Origin: Caryophanales bacterium
Lineage (GTDB): Bacteria; Bacillota_I; Bacilli_A; RFN20; CAG-826
Assembly (NCBI GenBank): GCA_016290145.1
Contig: JAEESX010000004.1
Span: forward strand, 1 to 48,300
Direction of reading: 5' to 3'
DNA length: 48,300 nt
A model generated the notes under the pieces. The model had not been told where the DNA came from, did no database searches, and saw nothing but the letters and a program-made list of their open reading frames with translations. The translations under genes and the position numbers were made by a program. Shown here piece after piece: positions 36,745 to 46,321 of the stretch. Position 1 is the stretch's first letter. The number at the start of each line of letters is the position of its first letter.

Positions 36745-38107
36745 ACATTGGGAAGCCGCCCATTCCCCCTAGGCCACCAAGGCCACCTGGAGGTAATCTT
36801 CCGCTCTTTTTATAGGATTCCATTTGCTTCATGGTTTCCTTCATTTGTTCATATTTCTTTAAGACACGATTAACATCCGCAACTGTTTTGCCAGATCCTT
36901 CAGCAACTCTTTGTTTTCTAGAATATTTGAAAACAGCAGGGTTACTTCTTTCATATGGAGTCATAGAGTTAATAACGACTTCAAAGTTCTTCATCTCTTT
37001 TTCTGCGAGAGCTTGTTGTTCAGGTGTAATCTTTGGCATGCCTGGAATTAATTTCATGAGGCCACCTAAAGAACCCATTTTTTGAACTTTCTTCATATTA
37101 TCTAACATATCGTTTAAATCGAATTTGCCAGACATCATCTTGCTAGCGGTTTTTCTCGCTTCTTTTTCATCCATTTCTTGTTGGACTTTTTCCGCTAAGG
37201 TGACTATGTCACCCATACCTAAGATACGGTCCGCCATTCTATCTGGATGGAAGATATCTAAATCAGTAACTTTTTCACCAATACCACTAAATTTGATTGG
37301 GACACCAGTCATATGTCTAATTGATAAGGCAGCACCACCACGGGCATCGCCATCTAACTTAGACATAATTGCACCAGTTAAAGTTAATTGTTTATTGAAT
37401 GAATCAGCAACGTTAACGGCATCTTGACCTGCCATAGCATCAATTAAGAGCAAGATTTCATCAGGATTCACTGCATCCTTAATATCATTAAGCTCTTTCA
37501 TTAATTGTTCATCGATTTGTAAACGACCAGCAGTATCGATGATTAAAACATCGTAATGCTCGTTAAATGCCTTATCACGGGCTTGTTTTGATATTTCTAC
37601 AGGAGAAACACCAGTACCAAGATTAACGAGGTCTACACCAATTGATTTAGCAATTTGTGCTAATTGGTCAATAGCAGCTGGACGATAGACGTCGCCTGCG
37701 GCTAATAAGACCTTTTTGTTTAACTTATTCTTCATTAAATAAGCTAACTTACCAGCACTTGTTGTTTTACCAGAACCTTGAAGACCAACCATCATAATGA
37801 TTGTAGGTCTATTATTTTGATAATGAAGTTCACTATCATCACTACCTAATAAAACGATTAATTCATCGTGAACAATCTTAACAAGCATTTGGGAAGGATT
37901 GAGTTTGCCCAAAACATCTTGGCCGATGGCTTTTTCACGAACATTATTTGTGAATTCTTTGACAACTTTATAGTTAACGTCTGCTTCTAACAAAGCAACG
38001 CGAATTTCTTTAAGCATGTCTTCCATGTTCTTCTCGGTTAAACGAGCTTGACCACGGATCTTTTTAAATATATTCGAGAGTTTATCACTTAAAGACTCAA
38101 ATGCCAT
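36743..38107 (-). CDS. ffh: Signal recognition particle protein Ffh
   Basis: GLQGSGKTTSAGKLAYLM, DTAGRLQIDEQLMKEL, TKLDGDARGG-type motif, Met-rich C-terminus. Confidence 0.98.
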   Translation of the reverse strand: MAFESLSDKLSNIFKKIRGQARLTEKNMEDMLKEIRVALLEADVNYKVVKEFTNNVREKAIGQDVLGKLNPSQMLVKIVHDELIVLLGSDDSELHYQNNRPTIIMMVGLQGSGKTTSAGKLAYLMKNKLNKKVLLAAGDVYRPAAIDQLAQIAKSIGVDLVNLGTGVSPVEISKQARDKAFNEHYDVLIIDTAGRLQIDEQLMKELNDIKDAVNPDEILLLIDAMAGQDAVNVADSFNKQLTLTGAIMSKLDGDARGGAALSIRHMTGVPIKFSGIGEKVTDLDIFHPDRMADRILGMGDIVTLAEKVQQEMDEKEARKTASKMMSGKFDLNDMLDNMKKVQKMGSLGGLMKLIPGMPKITPEQQALAEKEMKNFEVVINSMTPYERSNPAVFKYSRKQRVAEGSGKTVADVNRVLKKYEQMKETMKQMESYKKSGRLPPGGLGGLGGMGGFPM

Positions 38108-38420
38108 GTTTCATCATCCTTTCCATCTCTTGTAATTGAGCAGCTAATTCTGGATTATCTGTATTCTCAATTGCAGATCTAATTTGTTGTAGTACTTTTA
38201 AACTACCAAGTTTATTTTCCATGTCTTCTAATTTGTTTTTTCCTTTTTTAATTGCGTCTTCCACCGCTGCTCTGGAGATTTTGCGGTTTTCAGCAATTTC
38301 AGAAATCGATAAATTATATGAGAAGTAATCTTCTAAGACTTCTTTTTGTGTTTTGCTAAGCATATTTGCATAGAGGCTTAATAGATCGACATAGCGAATT
38401 GTTTCATCAAAATTTGCCAT
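38097..38420 (-). CDS. ylxM: YlxM-family SRP-associated HTH protein
   Basis: YVDLLSLYANMLSKTQKEVLEDYFSYNLSISEIAENRKISRAAVEDAIKKGKNKLEDME; between ftsY and ffh. Confidence 0.93.
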   Translation of the reverse strand: MANFDETIRYVDLLSLYANMLSKTQKEVLEDYFSYNLSISEIAENRKISRAAVEDAIKKGKNKLEDMENKLGSLKVLQQIRSAIENTDNPELAAQLQEMERMMKHGI

Positions 38421-38421
38421 T

Positions 38422-39393
38422 CTATTCTTCCTCCACACATAAGCCATAGAGGTATTTATCTAAATCAAATTCCTGCAAATCTTCCATTTTTTCACCTAAA
38501 CCGATGAATCTGACAGGAACTCCGAGTTCATCACGAATCGCTAAGATAATGCCGCCTTTGCTGGTTCCGTCCATCTTTGTGATAACGACACCAGTTAGAT
38601 TTGTAACTTCTGCAAACGCTTTGGCTTGGATAACACCGTTTTGTCCTGTTGTGGCATCGATAATTAAGAATGTATCTTGTGGAGCACCCTCGACTTCTTT
38701 ACCGATGACGCGTTTAATCTTCGCTAACTCGGACATAAGGTTAACTTTTGTCTGTAACCTACCAGCGGTATCAACAATTACAAGGTCGCAACCCGCTTCT
38801 TTCGCGCGTTTTACACCATCGTATGCGACGGATGCAGGATCGGCTTCAGGTTTACCTGTGGCAATTTCAATCTTTAAACGCTCTGCCCAAATTGTTAATT
38901 GCTCAGTCGCGCCCGCTCTAAATGTATCCGCGGCAACAAGCATAACTTTCTTGCCTTGGTTAATATAGCGATAGGCTAATTTAGCAATGGTTGTGGTTTT
39001 ACCAACGCCGTTTACGCCCACTACTAACAATACTGTTGGCGTACCAGGTGTGAATGATAATTCGTTTTGGATATCACCTTTAGAGGCATAGCCAACGAAC
39101 ATACGGTCAACAAGGATTTCATTGATAGTTTGAGGATCGGTAATGCCTTCTTCTCTACTTCTATCAAGGACTTCTTCGATGATATTTAAAGCAAAATTGA
39201 TACCAACATCGGACTCAATTAAGATTTGTTCTAATTCATCAAAATAATCTTGGTTGACTGTTTTATATCTTTCAGAAAGATTCTTTAACTTAGACGAAAA
39301 GTTCTTTCTCGACCTTTCCATACCTTTGGAGTATTGTTCAGTGGTCTTATCTTTCTTTTTAAACTTCTCTTTTAGAAATGATAGTAATCCCAT
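38422..39393 (-). CDS. ftsY: SRP receptor FtsY
   Basis: GVNGVGKTTTIAKLAYRY, DTFRAGATEQL, DTAGRLQTK, TKMDGTSKGG. Confidence 0.98.
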   Translation of the reverse strand: MGLLSFLKEKFKKKDKTTEQYSKGMERSRKNFSSKLKNLSERYKTVNQDYFDELEQILIESDVGINFALNIIEEVLDRSREEGITDPQTINEILVDRMFVGYASKGDIQNELSFTPGTPTVLLVVGVNGVGKTTTIAKLAYRYINQGKKVMLVAADTFRAGATEQLTIWAERLKIEIATGKPEADPASVAYDGVKRAKEAGCDLVIVDTAGRLQTKVNLMSELAKIKRVIGKEVEGAPQDTFLIIDATTGQNGVIQAKAFAEVTNLTGVVITKMDGTSKGGIILAIRDELGVPVRFIGLGEKMEDLQEFDLDKYLYGLCVEEE

Positions 39394-40076
39394 TAGACAC
39401 TCCTTTTCTTTAATGCATTCTTCGCAGCATCTTGTTCTGCGCTTTTTTTACTTTTTCCTGTACCGGAAGCTAGAACGATTTCGTTAAACATCGCGTTCAC
39501 GGTGTATACGCGGTCATGCGCTGGTCCGGACATGCTTATAACGACATAATGCACGCTCTCGCGATGCTCTGCTTGCATCTCTTCTTGAAGCATACTCTTA
39601 TAGTCTGTTAAGTCTTCTTGACCAAAGGTCAATAAGTCATCACGAATGATGTTTTTAATAAAATTAAATGTGAATTCTATACCTTGATCGATATAGATTG
39701 CGCCAACTAAAGCTTCAAAGCAATCTTCTAAAATCTTATCGCTTTGATTAACTTGCTTTTGGCTAATTGAATGTCCAGTTTTAATGAAATCTGCTAATTC
39801 GATTTTTCTCGCATATTTAGATAACGATTTTGTATTCACTAAGAAACTTCTTAGTTTAGACATATTTCCAGGTTCCATTTCACCGAATTCATTGAATATT
39901 AAATCCGCTGAAACATAATCTAAAACGGCGTCTCCCATATATTCGAGACGTTCATTATCGTTATGCTTTGTATTAGCATCCGCATTAAAGGAAGAATGTG
40001 TTAATGCTAATTCATAAATAGTCACATCCTTTGGCTGAACATTAATAGATTTTAATAGTTCATTAATGTTACGCAT
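39393..40076 (-). CDS. rnc: Ribonuclease III
   Basis: NERLEYMGDAVLDYV, EDCFEALVGAIYID, dsRBD at C-terminus. Confidence 0.97.
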   Translation of the reverse strand: MRNINELLKSINVQPKDVTIYELALTHSSFNADANTKHNDNERLEYMGDAVLDYVSADLIFNEFGEMEPGNMSKLRSFLVNTKSLSKYARKIELADFIKTGHSISQKQVNQSDKILEDCFEALVGAIYIDQGIEFTFNFIKNIIRDDLLTFGQEDLTDYKSMLQEEMQAEHRESVHYVVISMSGPAHDRVYTVNAMFNEIVLASGTGKSKKSAEQDAAKNALKKRSV

Positions 40077-41049
40077 TTTCTATTCCTTTCTTGATGGCGT
40101 TTACTACGTCTTTTTCCGCTAATAATTTAGCAACACGCAAAGCGTGATAGAATGCTCTAGCATCGCTACTGCCATGCGCTTTAACTACGTTACCATTGAT
40201 ACCTAATAACATCGCACCACCGGTGTTTTTATAGTCCATTGTGTCAGCCATTTCTTTCATGCCTTTTCTAACATGTAAATAGCCTAACTTAGACCATAAG
40301 TTTCTCTTAAAGGCTTTCTTAATCATTCCAGACATCATCTTAGCGATACCTTCGCTGGACTTAAGAAAGATGTTACCAGTAAAGCCATCTGCGACGACAA
40401 CATCAGCGTCACCATTAAGTGCGTATCTTGCTTCAATGTTTCCAGAGAATCCTTCAAAGTTAGATTCTTTAAGTAACTTATAAGCTTCTTTAACTTCTGG
40501 AGCACCTTTGCCTTCTTCAGCACCATTACTTAATAAGTAAGTCTTTGGTTGTTCAATGCCGTAGATGCTTTGAGCATAGAGCTTACCCATTAAAGCGAAT
40601 TGCACTAATTCTTCTGGTGAGTTTTCGTTATTCGCACCGATATCTAATATAGTTACGTATTTGCCTTTAATTGATGTTGGGAAAGGAGCCACTAAAGCTG
40701 CTCTTTTAACACCAGGAATCATTTTTAGATTAATTGTTGCTGCGCTTAAAAAGCCACCTGTTGATCCGCAAGAAACAATGGCATCAAGACCTTCATCCTT
40801 CATGGTTTTAATAGCCACCATCATAGATGAGTTCTTAAGTCTCATTACTTCGAGTGCGCCCGCTTCCATAGGCACGACATCGCGAGCATCAAGGATTCTA
40901 ACTTTTCCTTCGAGAGATTCTAATTCTTCTTTTTTACCAACAACTGTGAGTTCAACATCACTGTAGTCTTTTAAGAAGTTATTAATCGCTTCAACGACAA
41001 TCGCGGAACCATTATCTCCGCCCATAGCATCAACAACAATTTTAACCAT
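40069..41049 (-). CDS. plsX: Phosphate acyltransferase PlsX
   Basis: IVVDAMGGDNGSAIVVEA, SCGSTGGFLSAATINL, GANNENSPEELVQFA. Confidence 0.96.
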   Translation of the reverse strand: MVKIVVDAMGGDNGSAIVVEAINNFLKDYSDVELTVVGKKEELESLEGKVRILDARDVVPMEAGALEVMRLKNSSMMVAIKTMKDEGLDAIVSCGSTGGFLSAATINLKMIPGVKRAALVAPFPTSIKGKYVTILDIGANNENSPEELVQFALMGKLYAQSIYGIEQPKTYLLSNGAEEGKGAPEVKEAYKLLKESNFEGFSGNIEARYALNGDADVVVADGFTGNIFLKSSEGIAKMMSGMIKKAFKRNLWSKLGYLHVRKGMKEMADTMDYKNTGGAMLLGINGNVVKAHGSSDARAFYHALRVAKLLAEKDVVNAIKKGIENA

Positions 41050-41062
41050 AGTAAATACCTCG

Positions 41063-41080
41063 ACATGTATTCTAACATGT
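41063..41080 (-). promoter_or_regulatory. Inverted repeat over a plsX promoter candidate
   Basis: ACATGTATTCTAACATGT; minus strand TTGTTT-18 nt-TAGAAT with ACATGT on both sides of the -10. Confidence 0.4.
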
Positions 41081-41091
41081 TAAGCCTCTAT

Positions 41092-41111
41092 AAAACAATT
41101 TTTATTGTTTT
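41092..41111 (-). terminator. Weak terminator-like hairpin after recG
   Basis: aaaacaat/attgtttt stem. Confidence 0.35.
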
Positions 41112-41112
41112 T

Positions 41113-43119
41113 CTAACCCTTTAAGATAGGAGCAATATTAACTTCTCTTTCCGCACGTTTGAGGATATATTGATATTCCTCTTTCTTACGGTTTTTCATT
41201 ATTTGTTTCGCGTCATCTCTAGCGCAAACAAAGATCTTATAATCATTAACAACATTTAAGAATGAGAAGTTAGGCATACCAGATTGTTTAAATCCCGCTA
41301 ATTCACCAGGACCTCTCATCTTCATATCTTCTTCAGCTATAACAAAGCCATCTTCACTCTTAACTAAAACATTGAGTCTTTCTTTTGCTTCTTCATCTTG
41401 TTCATCATCAAGAGTTAATAAACATGTGGCTTTACTACCATCTCTGCCGATACGTCCTCTCAATTGGTGAAGGGATGCTAAACCAAAATTAGAAGCATCG
41501 TAAATCACCATGAGGTTAGCACCCTTAACATCAATACCAACTTCAATGACTGGAGTGGACACTAAGATAGGTGTTTCACCAGAATAGAACTTCTCTAAAG
41601 CAGCGTTCTTTTCATCTGGTTTTTGATGTCCGTGCAATAAACCTACTTTTTCTTTATATCTTAATGCAAATCTAGCATATAATTTCTCAACTGAATATCT
41701 CTCATCTTCTCTATAATCAATAAGAGGTGCGACAATATAAATTTGATGTCCTTCTTCTAGTGATTTATCGACTTGTTTGAATATTTCTTCATCATCAGAA
41801 TTCACTACTTTTGTGGTCACATCTCTCTTCTTGCTTGGGAAAGTAGTTAAAGTCGAAATATCTAAGTCTCCATATAGCGATAAAGCTAGTGAACGAGGGA
41901 TAGGAGTTGCAGACATCATAAGTAAATCAGCATGCTCACCTTTACTAGCTAACATAAGTCTTTGGTTAACACCGAATCTATGTTGTTCATCAATGATTGC
42001 AAGACCTAATGAGCTGTAAATTGCAGCTTTTGTGAATAAAGCATGGGTTCCAATGACGATATCGATTGAGCCATCTTCTAGGTCTGCATATATTTCCTTT
42101 TTCTTACTTGCAGGAGTTGATCCAATAAGTAATTCGATTCTTAATTTTGTTCCTGCAAATACGTTCTTAGCATTTTCAAAATGTTGCCTTGCTAAAGCAT
42201 CTGTCGGTGCCATCAAAGCGCCTTGATCTCCACGAACATAATTCGCGTAAAGCGCTGCAAAACAGACAAGAGTTTTACCTGTTCCAACATCGCCTTGAAG
42301 TAAGCGATACATTAAGCCACTTTGGTTCATATCTTCAATGATTTCTTCAGCGGCTTTTTGCTGGTCATCAGTTAACCTATATGGTAATGTTTTTAACCAT
42401 GGTTCACATAATGATAAATCGATTGGTTCTTTTCTGATTTTTGCAAGAGATTTATTCTCTTCTCTAATAATCTGATTCTTTAAAGAAAACATTAATGCTT
42501 CTTCGTATTTTAAATGTCTTAATGCTTGTCTAACTTGTTCTAAATTCTCTGGGAAGTGAGCCCATTTCAAAGCTTGAGATTTATAAGTTAAACGATACTT
42601 ATTAATGAACTCGTAAGGCACTAAGGATGAGACGTGTCCGTCTACTTCTTTTAACGATTTCTTCACTAATGCAGAGAATAAATGATTCTCATAATCCGCA
42701 GGTAAAGAATAGATTGGTTTGATTCTTTCATTCTCTGGGATTTCTCCCTTATACATATTAAGGAAATCTATTTCATTTCTTTTGCGGTTATAGATGCCCA
42801 CTAAAGTGAAATTATCTTCAAGATTGATATTCTTTGCTAAATAAGGACGATTAAAGGCCACAACACGGAAAAACGTTTTGTTAACCGTCATAAAGTCAAA
42901 TGTCGTTACATCAACCCGTTTCGCCTTATTAACACGAGGAATAGATAATACTTTACCAAGTAGCACCACTCTCTCTTTATCTTCTAAACCCTTTTCATGA
43001 GTATAGTTAAAATTCTCATATCTTCTAGGCAAGTGATTAATCACATCGTAGTAATTAAAAATACCCATTTGATAAAGGAGTTTATTGAGTCTTGGAGATT
43101 TGGTTAATTTTTCACTCAT
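41113..43119 (-). CDS. recG: ATP-dependent DNA helicase RecG
   Basis: LLQGDVGTGKTLVCFAAL, IDEQHRFGVNQR, MSATPIPRSLAL, QLRGRIGRDGSKATCLLT. Confidence 0.97.
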   Translation of the reverse strand: MSEKLTKSPRLNKLLYQMGIFNYYDVINHLPRRYENFNYTHEKGLEDKERVVLLGKVLSIPRVNKAKRVDVTTFDFMTVNKTFFRVVAFNRPYLAKNINLEDNFTLVGIYNRKRNEIDFLNMYKGEIPENERIKPIYSLPADYENHLFSALVKKSLKEVDGHVSSLVPYEFINKYRLTYKSQALKWAHFPENLEQVRQALRHLKYEEALMFSLKNQIIREENKSLAKIRKEPIDLSLCEPWLKTLPYRLTDDQQKAAEEIIEDMNQSGLMYRLLQGDVGTGKTLVCFAALYANYVRGDQGALMAPTDALARQHFENAKNVFAGTKLRIELLIGSTPASKKKEIYADLEDGSIDIVIGTHALFTKAAIYSSLGLAIIDEQHRFGVNQRLMLASKGEHADLLMMSATPIPRSLALSLYGDLDISTLTTFPSKKRDVTTKVVNSDDEEIFKQVDKSLEEGHQIYIVAPLIDYREDERYSVEKLYARFALRYKEKVGLLHGHQKPDEKNAALEKFYSGETPILVSTPVIEVGIDVKGANLMVIYDASNFGLASLHQLRGRIGRDGSKATCLLTLDDEQDEEAKERLNVLVKSEDGFVIAEEDMKMRGPGELAGFKQSGMPNFSFLNVVNDYKIFVCARDDAKQIMKNRKKEEYQYILKRAEREVNIAPILKG

Positions 43120-43146
43120 TACCTAAATTATTATTTAATAATAAAA

Positions 43147-43174
43147 AAATAGCAAACCATTTGATTTGCTATAT
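43147..43174 (-). terminator. Terminator downstream of the Pr6Pr-DUF2188 gene
   Basis: atagcaaa/tttgctat stem flanked by A- and T-rich tracts. Confidence 0.7.
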
Positions 43175-43180
43175 TTTAAT

Positions 43181-44158
43181 TTAGATTGTTTTTCTAATTC
43201 TTCCTTTTAAGGAATGGATACGAATACTGCCAACTTGGCTCTTCGCTAACTTCTTTGCGAACACGATTGCTTCGGCTTGTGTGTTGAAGATTTTGATCGC
43301 TCTTTTACCTTTAGCGAATTTGACTTGCCACATCTTATCTTCTCTACGAGAGATATGATAGATTCTTGGACCGATATTTCTATTCTTAAGAATCTCACCG
43401 ACTGCGGCTTCATCTGCTTCAGTAACTTGTACCTTGGCTTCAATGGCTTTTTCTTCCGCGGTTTCTTCAGCATCTTCTTTAATTTCATCACCGATGAATA
43501 AGAGATAACTGATACGGTTTAAGAACCAAATCAAGAAGCTAATTCCAAGACCACCAATGAGGAATGCCGGAATAATGAGGAGAGCCCATAAGCCAACTTC
43601 ATTAAATTGCATAAAGATATATGGCGCTTGTCTTGGTTCGGTTCCCCACCAACTTCCACAGGCTGGAATATTTGAAATTGGTAATGCATAGGCTGTATAG
43701 AGTAAAAGAACAGCAATGCCTGTAAAGAATATCTTCCAGTTATATTTCTTATCAAGGTCAAGAATAATAAATCCAAGAGTGAATGATAAAGGCGCTAAGT
43801 AATGATGCATTACATTATTCGCATGCATAGTCGCACTTACACTTGGATCTGTGTACACGGAATGTTGCAAATAACAAGCAACTGTTAAGAATGTGATTAA
43901 AGCACATGTAGAAGTTATTAACTTCAAGATATAGAGATAATCAGGTTGAAGAATTTGTCTATCTCTATGAACTAGAAATTCCACATTGTATCCAATGGAT
44001 ACAGTGCTTGTCACGATAATTAACAAGTTAGTGACTAACGTGAAATATTTCACATACGCCACTGCAGGTGTACTTTTCGCGATTAAAAGGAATCCAATCA
44101 TCGAAACGAGGATTGAAAATAAACTAACTGCTAATGAGATAATCTTTCTTCTTTTCAT
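43181..44158 (-). CDS. Six-TM Pr6Pr/AIG1-like membrane protein with a C-terminal DUF2188-like domain
   Basis: YVKYFTLVTNLLIIV, MHHYLAPLSFTLGFIILD; C-terminus RIYHISRREDKMWQVKFAKGKRAIKIFNTQAEAIVFAKKLAKSQVGSIRIHSLKGRI. Confidence 0.75.
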   Translation of the reverse strand: MKRRKIISLAVSLFSILVSMIGFLLIAKSTPAVAYVKYFTLVTNLLIIVTSTVSIGYNVEFLVHRDRQILQPDYLYILKLITSTCALITFLTVACYLQHSVYTDPSVSATMHANNVMHHYLAPLSFTLGFIILDLDKKYNWKIFFTGIAVLLLYTAYALPISNIPACGSWWGTEPRQAPYIFMQFNEVGLWALLIIPAFLIGGLGISFLIWFLNRISYLLFIGDEIKEDAEETAEEKAIEAKVQVTEADEAAVGEILKNRNIGPRIYHISRREDKMWQVKFAKGKRAIKIFNTQAEAIVFAKKLAKSQVGSIRIHSLKGRIRKTI

Positions 44159-44162
44159 AATC

Positions 44163-45848
44163 TTATTCGACGCCGATTAAGAATGAATAAACTGGTTGGT
44201 TGCCCATATGGAGATCTAAATCTAGATCACTATATTTTTCTTCGATGTAAGATCTGACTTCTTCAACTTCTTTTTCGCTGACATCTTCACCAACGATTAA
44301 TGTAATTAAAGAACTATCTTCATCAATCATTTTTTCTAATAAAGCCTTTAAGACTTCGAGTTTGTTTTTGTTATCGGAAATGATTTCTTTTTCCATAATA
44401 CCGATGTAGTCATCTTTCTTGACTTTAACGCCGTTAATTTCACTATCTCTAATAGCGAAAGTAACTTCACCGGATTTGACATTGCTTAAAGCAGATTTCA
44501 TTTCTTCGAAGTTTTCTTCTGGGTCTGCTTCGCAGTTAAACATAATGGAAGCACTGATACCTTGGAGAATTGTCTTAGAAGGAATAACAAAGACATTTGT
44601 ATCTTTATCTTCCACCATTTCAGCGGCTTGAGATGCTGCCATTAAGATGTTGGAGTTATTTGGGAAGATATAAACATTCTTTGCGTTTGCGTGTTTAATA
44701 GCGGCTAAGAAATCTTGGCTAGATGGGTTCATGGTTTGACCGCCCTTAACGATTTCTGTAACACCGATATCTCTAAAGAATTGTTCAATACCACTGCCAG
44801 AAGAAACAGCGATCATTGCGTAATCGGTCTTTTCTTTTGGTGCTTCTTCTTTTTCTGGTTCAGGAATTAAATCTGTATGAACATCTTCTGCACCCATAGC
44901 ACCTGTTGCTAAAGCATGGTGTTGTTCGGTCATGTTTTCAATCTTAAGTTTTAAGAATTCACCGAATTGTTGAGCGTAGTTAAGAATGTTACCAGGAGTT
45001 AAAGTGTGAACGTGAACTTTAACGATATCTTCATCTCTAACCACAACTAATGAATTACCATGGCTATTTAAGATATTGGTAAATCTCTTTTCATTGAATG
45101 GTTTCTTCACGGAATCTGGTCCTAAGGACATGATGAATTCTGTGCAATAGCCAAATTCTTCTTCTTCCATCGCTGCACCAGCGGCAATAATTGGATTGTC
45201 GGCATCAGTTGCAGTGGCTTGACTTCTTTCAACAAAGTTGCCATTGATGGCTTCTCTCATACCTTCAAAGATGTAAATTAAACCAGCACCGCCGGAGTCG
45301 ACGACACCAACTTCTTTAAGAATTGGTAAAAGTTCTGGAGTTCTCTTTAAAGATTCATGAGCTTCTTTAATTAATAACTCAATAGCCTTATCAATAGTGT
45401 GATTTGGCTTAATGTTGTCATGTAAATATTGTGAGGATTCTCTAACGACGGTAAGAATTGTACCTTCGACTGGACGGATAACCGCTTTATAAGCGACTTC
45501 CACACCTTTTTGCCAAGCATCCGCAAATTCAACTGCGTTGATTTCGCTTTTGCCTTCTAATCCTTGGCTAAAGCCACGGAAGATTTGGCTGGTGATAACA
45601 CCAGAGTTTCCTCTAGCACCCATTAATAATCCACGAGAGAATGCTTTAGCGATTTCATAGACATCGCCATCACCTCTGTTTTGGATTTCTTTTGCACCAC
45701 TTGTCATGGTGAGATTCATGTTCATACCAGTATCGCCATCTGGGACTGGGAACACGTTAAGAGCATCAACTTCTGGGTAGTGATTAAATAAGTTGTTGCC
45801 GCCTGAAATAAGCATTTGTTTCAGGGCTTGTCCATTGATAGTTTTCAT
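44163..45848 (-). CDS. DAK2-domain fatty acid kinase-like protein (YloV/FakA)
   Basis: NVFPVPDGDTGMNMNLTMTSG, LMGARGNSGVITSQIFRGF, GVVDSGGAGLIYIFEGM. Confidence 0.93.
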   Translation of the reverse strand: MKTINGQALKQMLISGGNNLFNHYPEVDALNVFPVPDGDTGMNMNLTMTSGAKEIQNRGDGDVYEIAKAFSRGLLMGARGNSGVITSQIFRGFSQGLEGKSEINAVEFADAWQKGVEVAYKAVIRPVEGTILTVVRESSQYLHDNIKPNHTIDKAIELLIKEAHESLKRTPELLPILKEVGVVDSGGAGLIYIFEGMREAINGNFVERSQATATDADNPIIAAGAAMEEEEFGYCTEFIMSLGPDSVKKPFNEKRFTNILNSHGNSLVVVRDEDIVKVHVHTLTPGNILNYAQQFGEFLKLKIENMTEQHHALATGAMGAEDVHTDLIPEPEKEEAPKEKTDYAMIAVSSGSGIEQFFRDIGVTEIVKGGQTMNPSSQDFLAAIKHANAKNVYIFPNNSNILMAASQAAEMVEDKDTNVFVIPSKTILQGISASIMFNCEADPEENFEEMKSALSNVKSGEVTFAIRDSEINGVKVKKDDYIGIMEKEIISDNKNKLEVLKALLEKMIDEDSSLITLIVGEDVSEKEVEEVRSYIEEKYSDLDLDLHMGNQPVYSFLIGVE

Positions 45849-45856
45849 AATTTCCT

Positions 45857-46201
45857 TTAGCGGAGTTCGATAACGTAAACGTTAACTTCACGGCACATTT
45901 TCGGATACTTCTTATCGAGAACGAATCTAATAGATTTCTGACATTCTCTTAAAGCTTCGGTAATCTTGATTTCCTGCGCCAATACTAAGTAAATGCTTAC
46001 AGCAAAGGTATTGTCGGAGCGTTTGGTCACGAAAACACCTTCCTCCATTTTTCCTTTCTTGGTTATTTTGGAGATGAGATCAACTTCATCTTTACTAGCA
46101 ATTGCGATGACACCATAAGAATTCCTTGCTGTTCGACTAACAAGGGCAACGATTTCTTTAGTGTTTATATTTAAACTTTTGCTATTTTTAACTTCTTTCA
46201 T
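45857..46201 (-). CDS. Asp23/Gls24 (YloU) family protein
   Basis: INTKEIVALVSRTARNSYGVIAIAS...DLISKITKKGKMEEGVFVTKRSDNTFAVSIYLVL; adjacent to the DAK gene; RBS AAAGGA before MKEV. Confidence 0.9.
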   Translation of the reverse strand: MKEVKNSKSLNINTKEIVALVSRTARNSYGVIAIASKDEVDLISKITKKGKMEEGVFVTKRSDNTFAVSIYLVLAQEIKITEALRECQKSIRFVLDKKYPKMCREVNVYVIELR

Positions 46202-46224
46202 AATTTGTCCTTTAGGACTTATGT

Positions 46225-46253
46225 ATATTATACACAATTTATTGAGGTGTCAA
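46225..46253 (-). promoter_or_regulatory. Promoter of the asp23-like/DAK operon
   Basis: Minus strand TTGACA (46248-46253) with TATAAT/TAATAT at 46225-46232 (15- or 17-nt spacing). Confidence 0.65.
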
Positions 46254-46304
46254 GCGTACGCCTATATATGCGTGACTTAAGTAGAAAAGTGTATATAAGA
46301 AAAA

Positions 46305-46321
46305 AACAGGCATTGCCTGTT
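46305..46321 (-). terminator. Terminator downstream of the DUF2798-like gene
   Basis: aacaggcattgcctgtt with minus-strand T-run. Confidence 0.65.
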
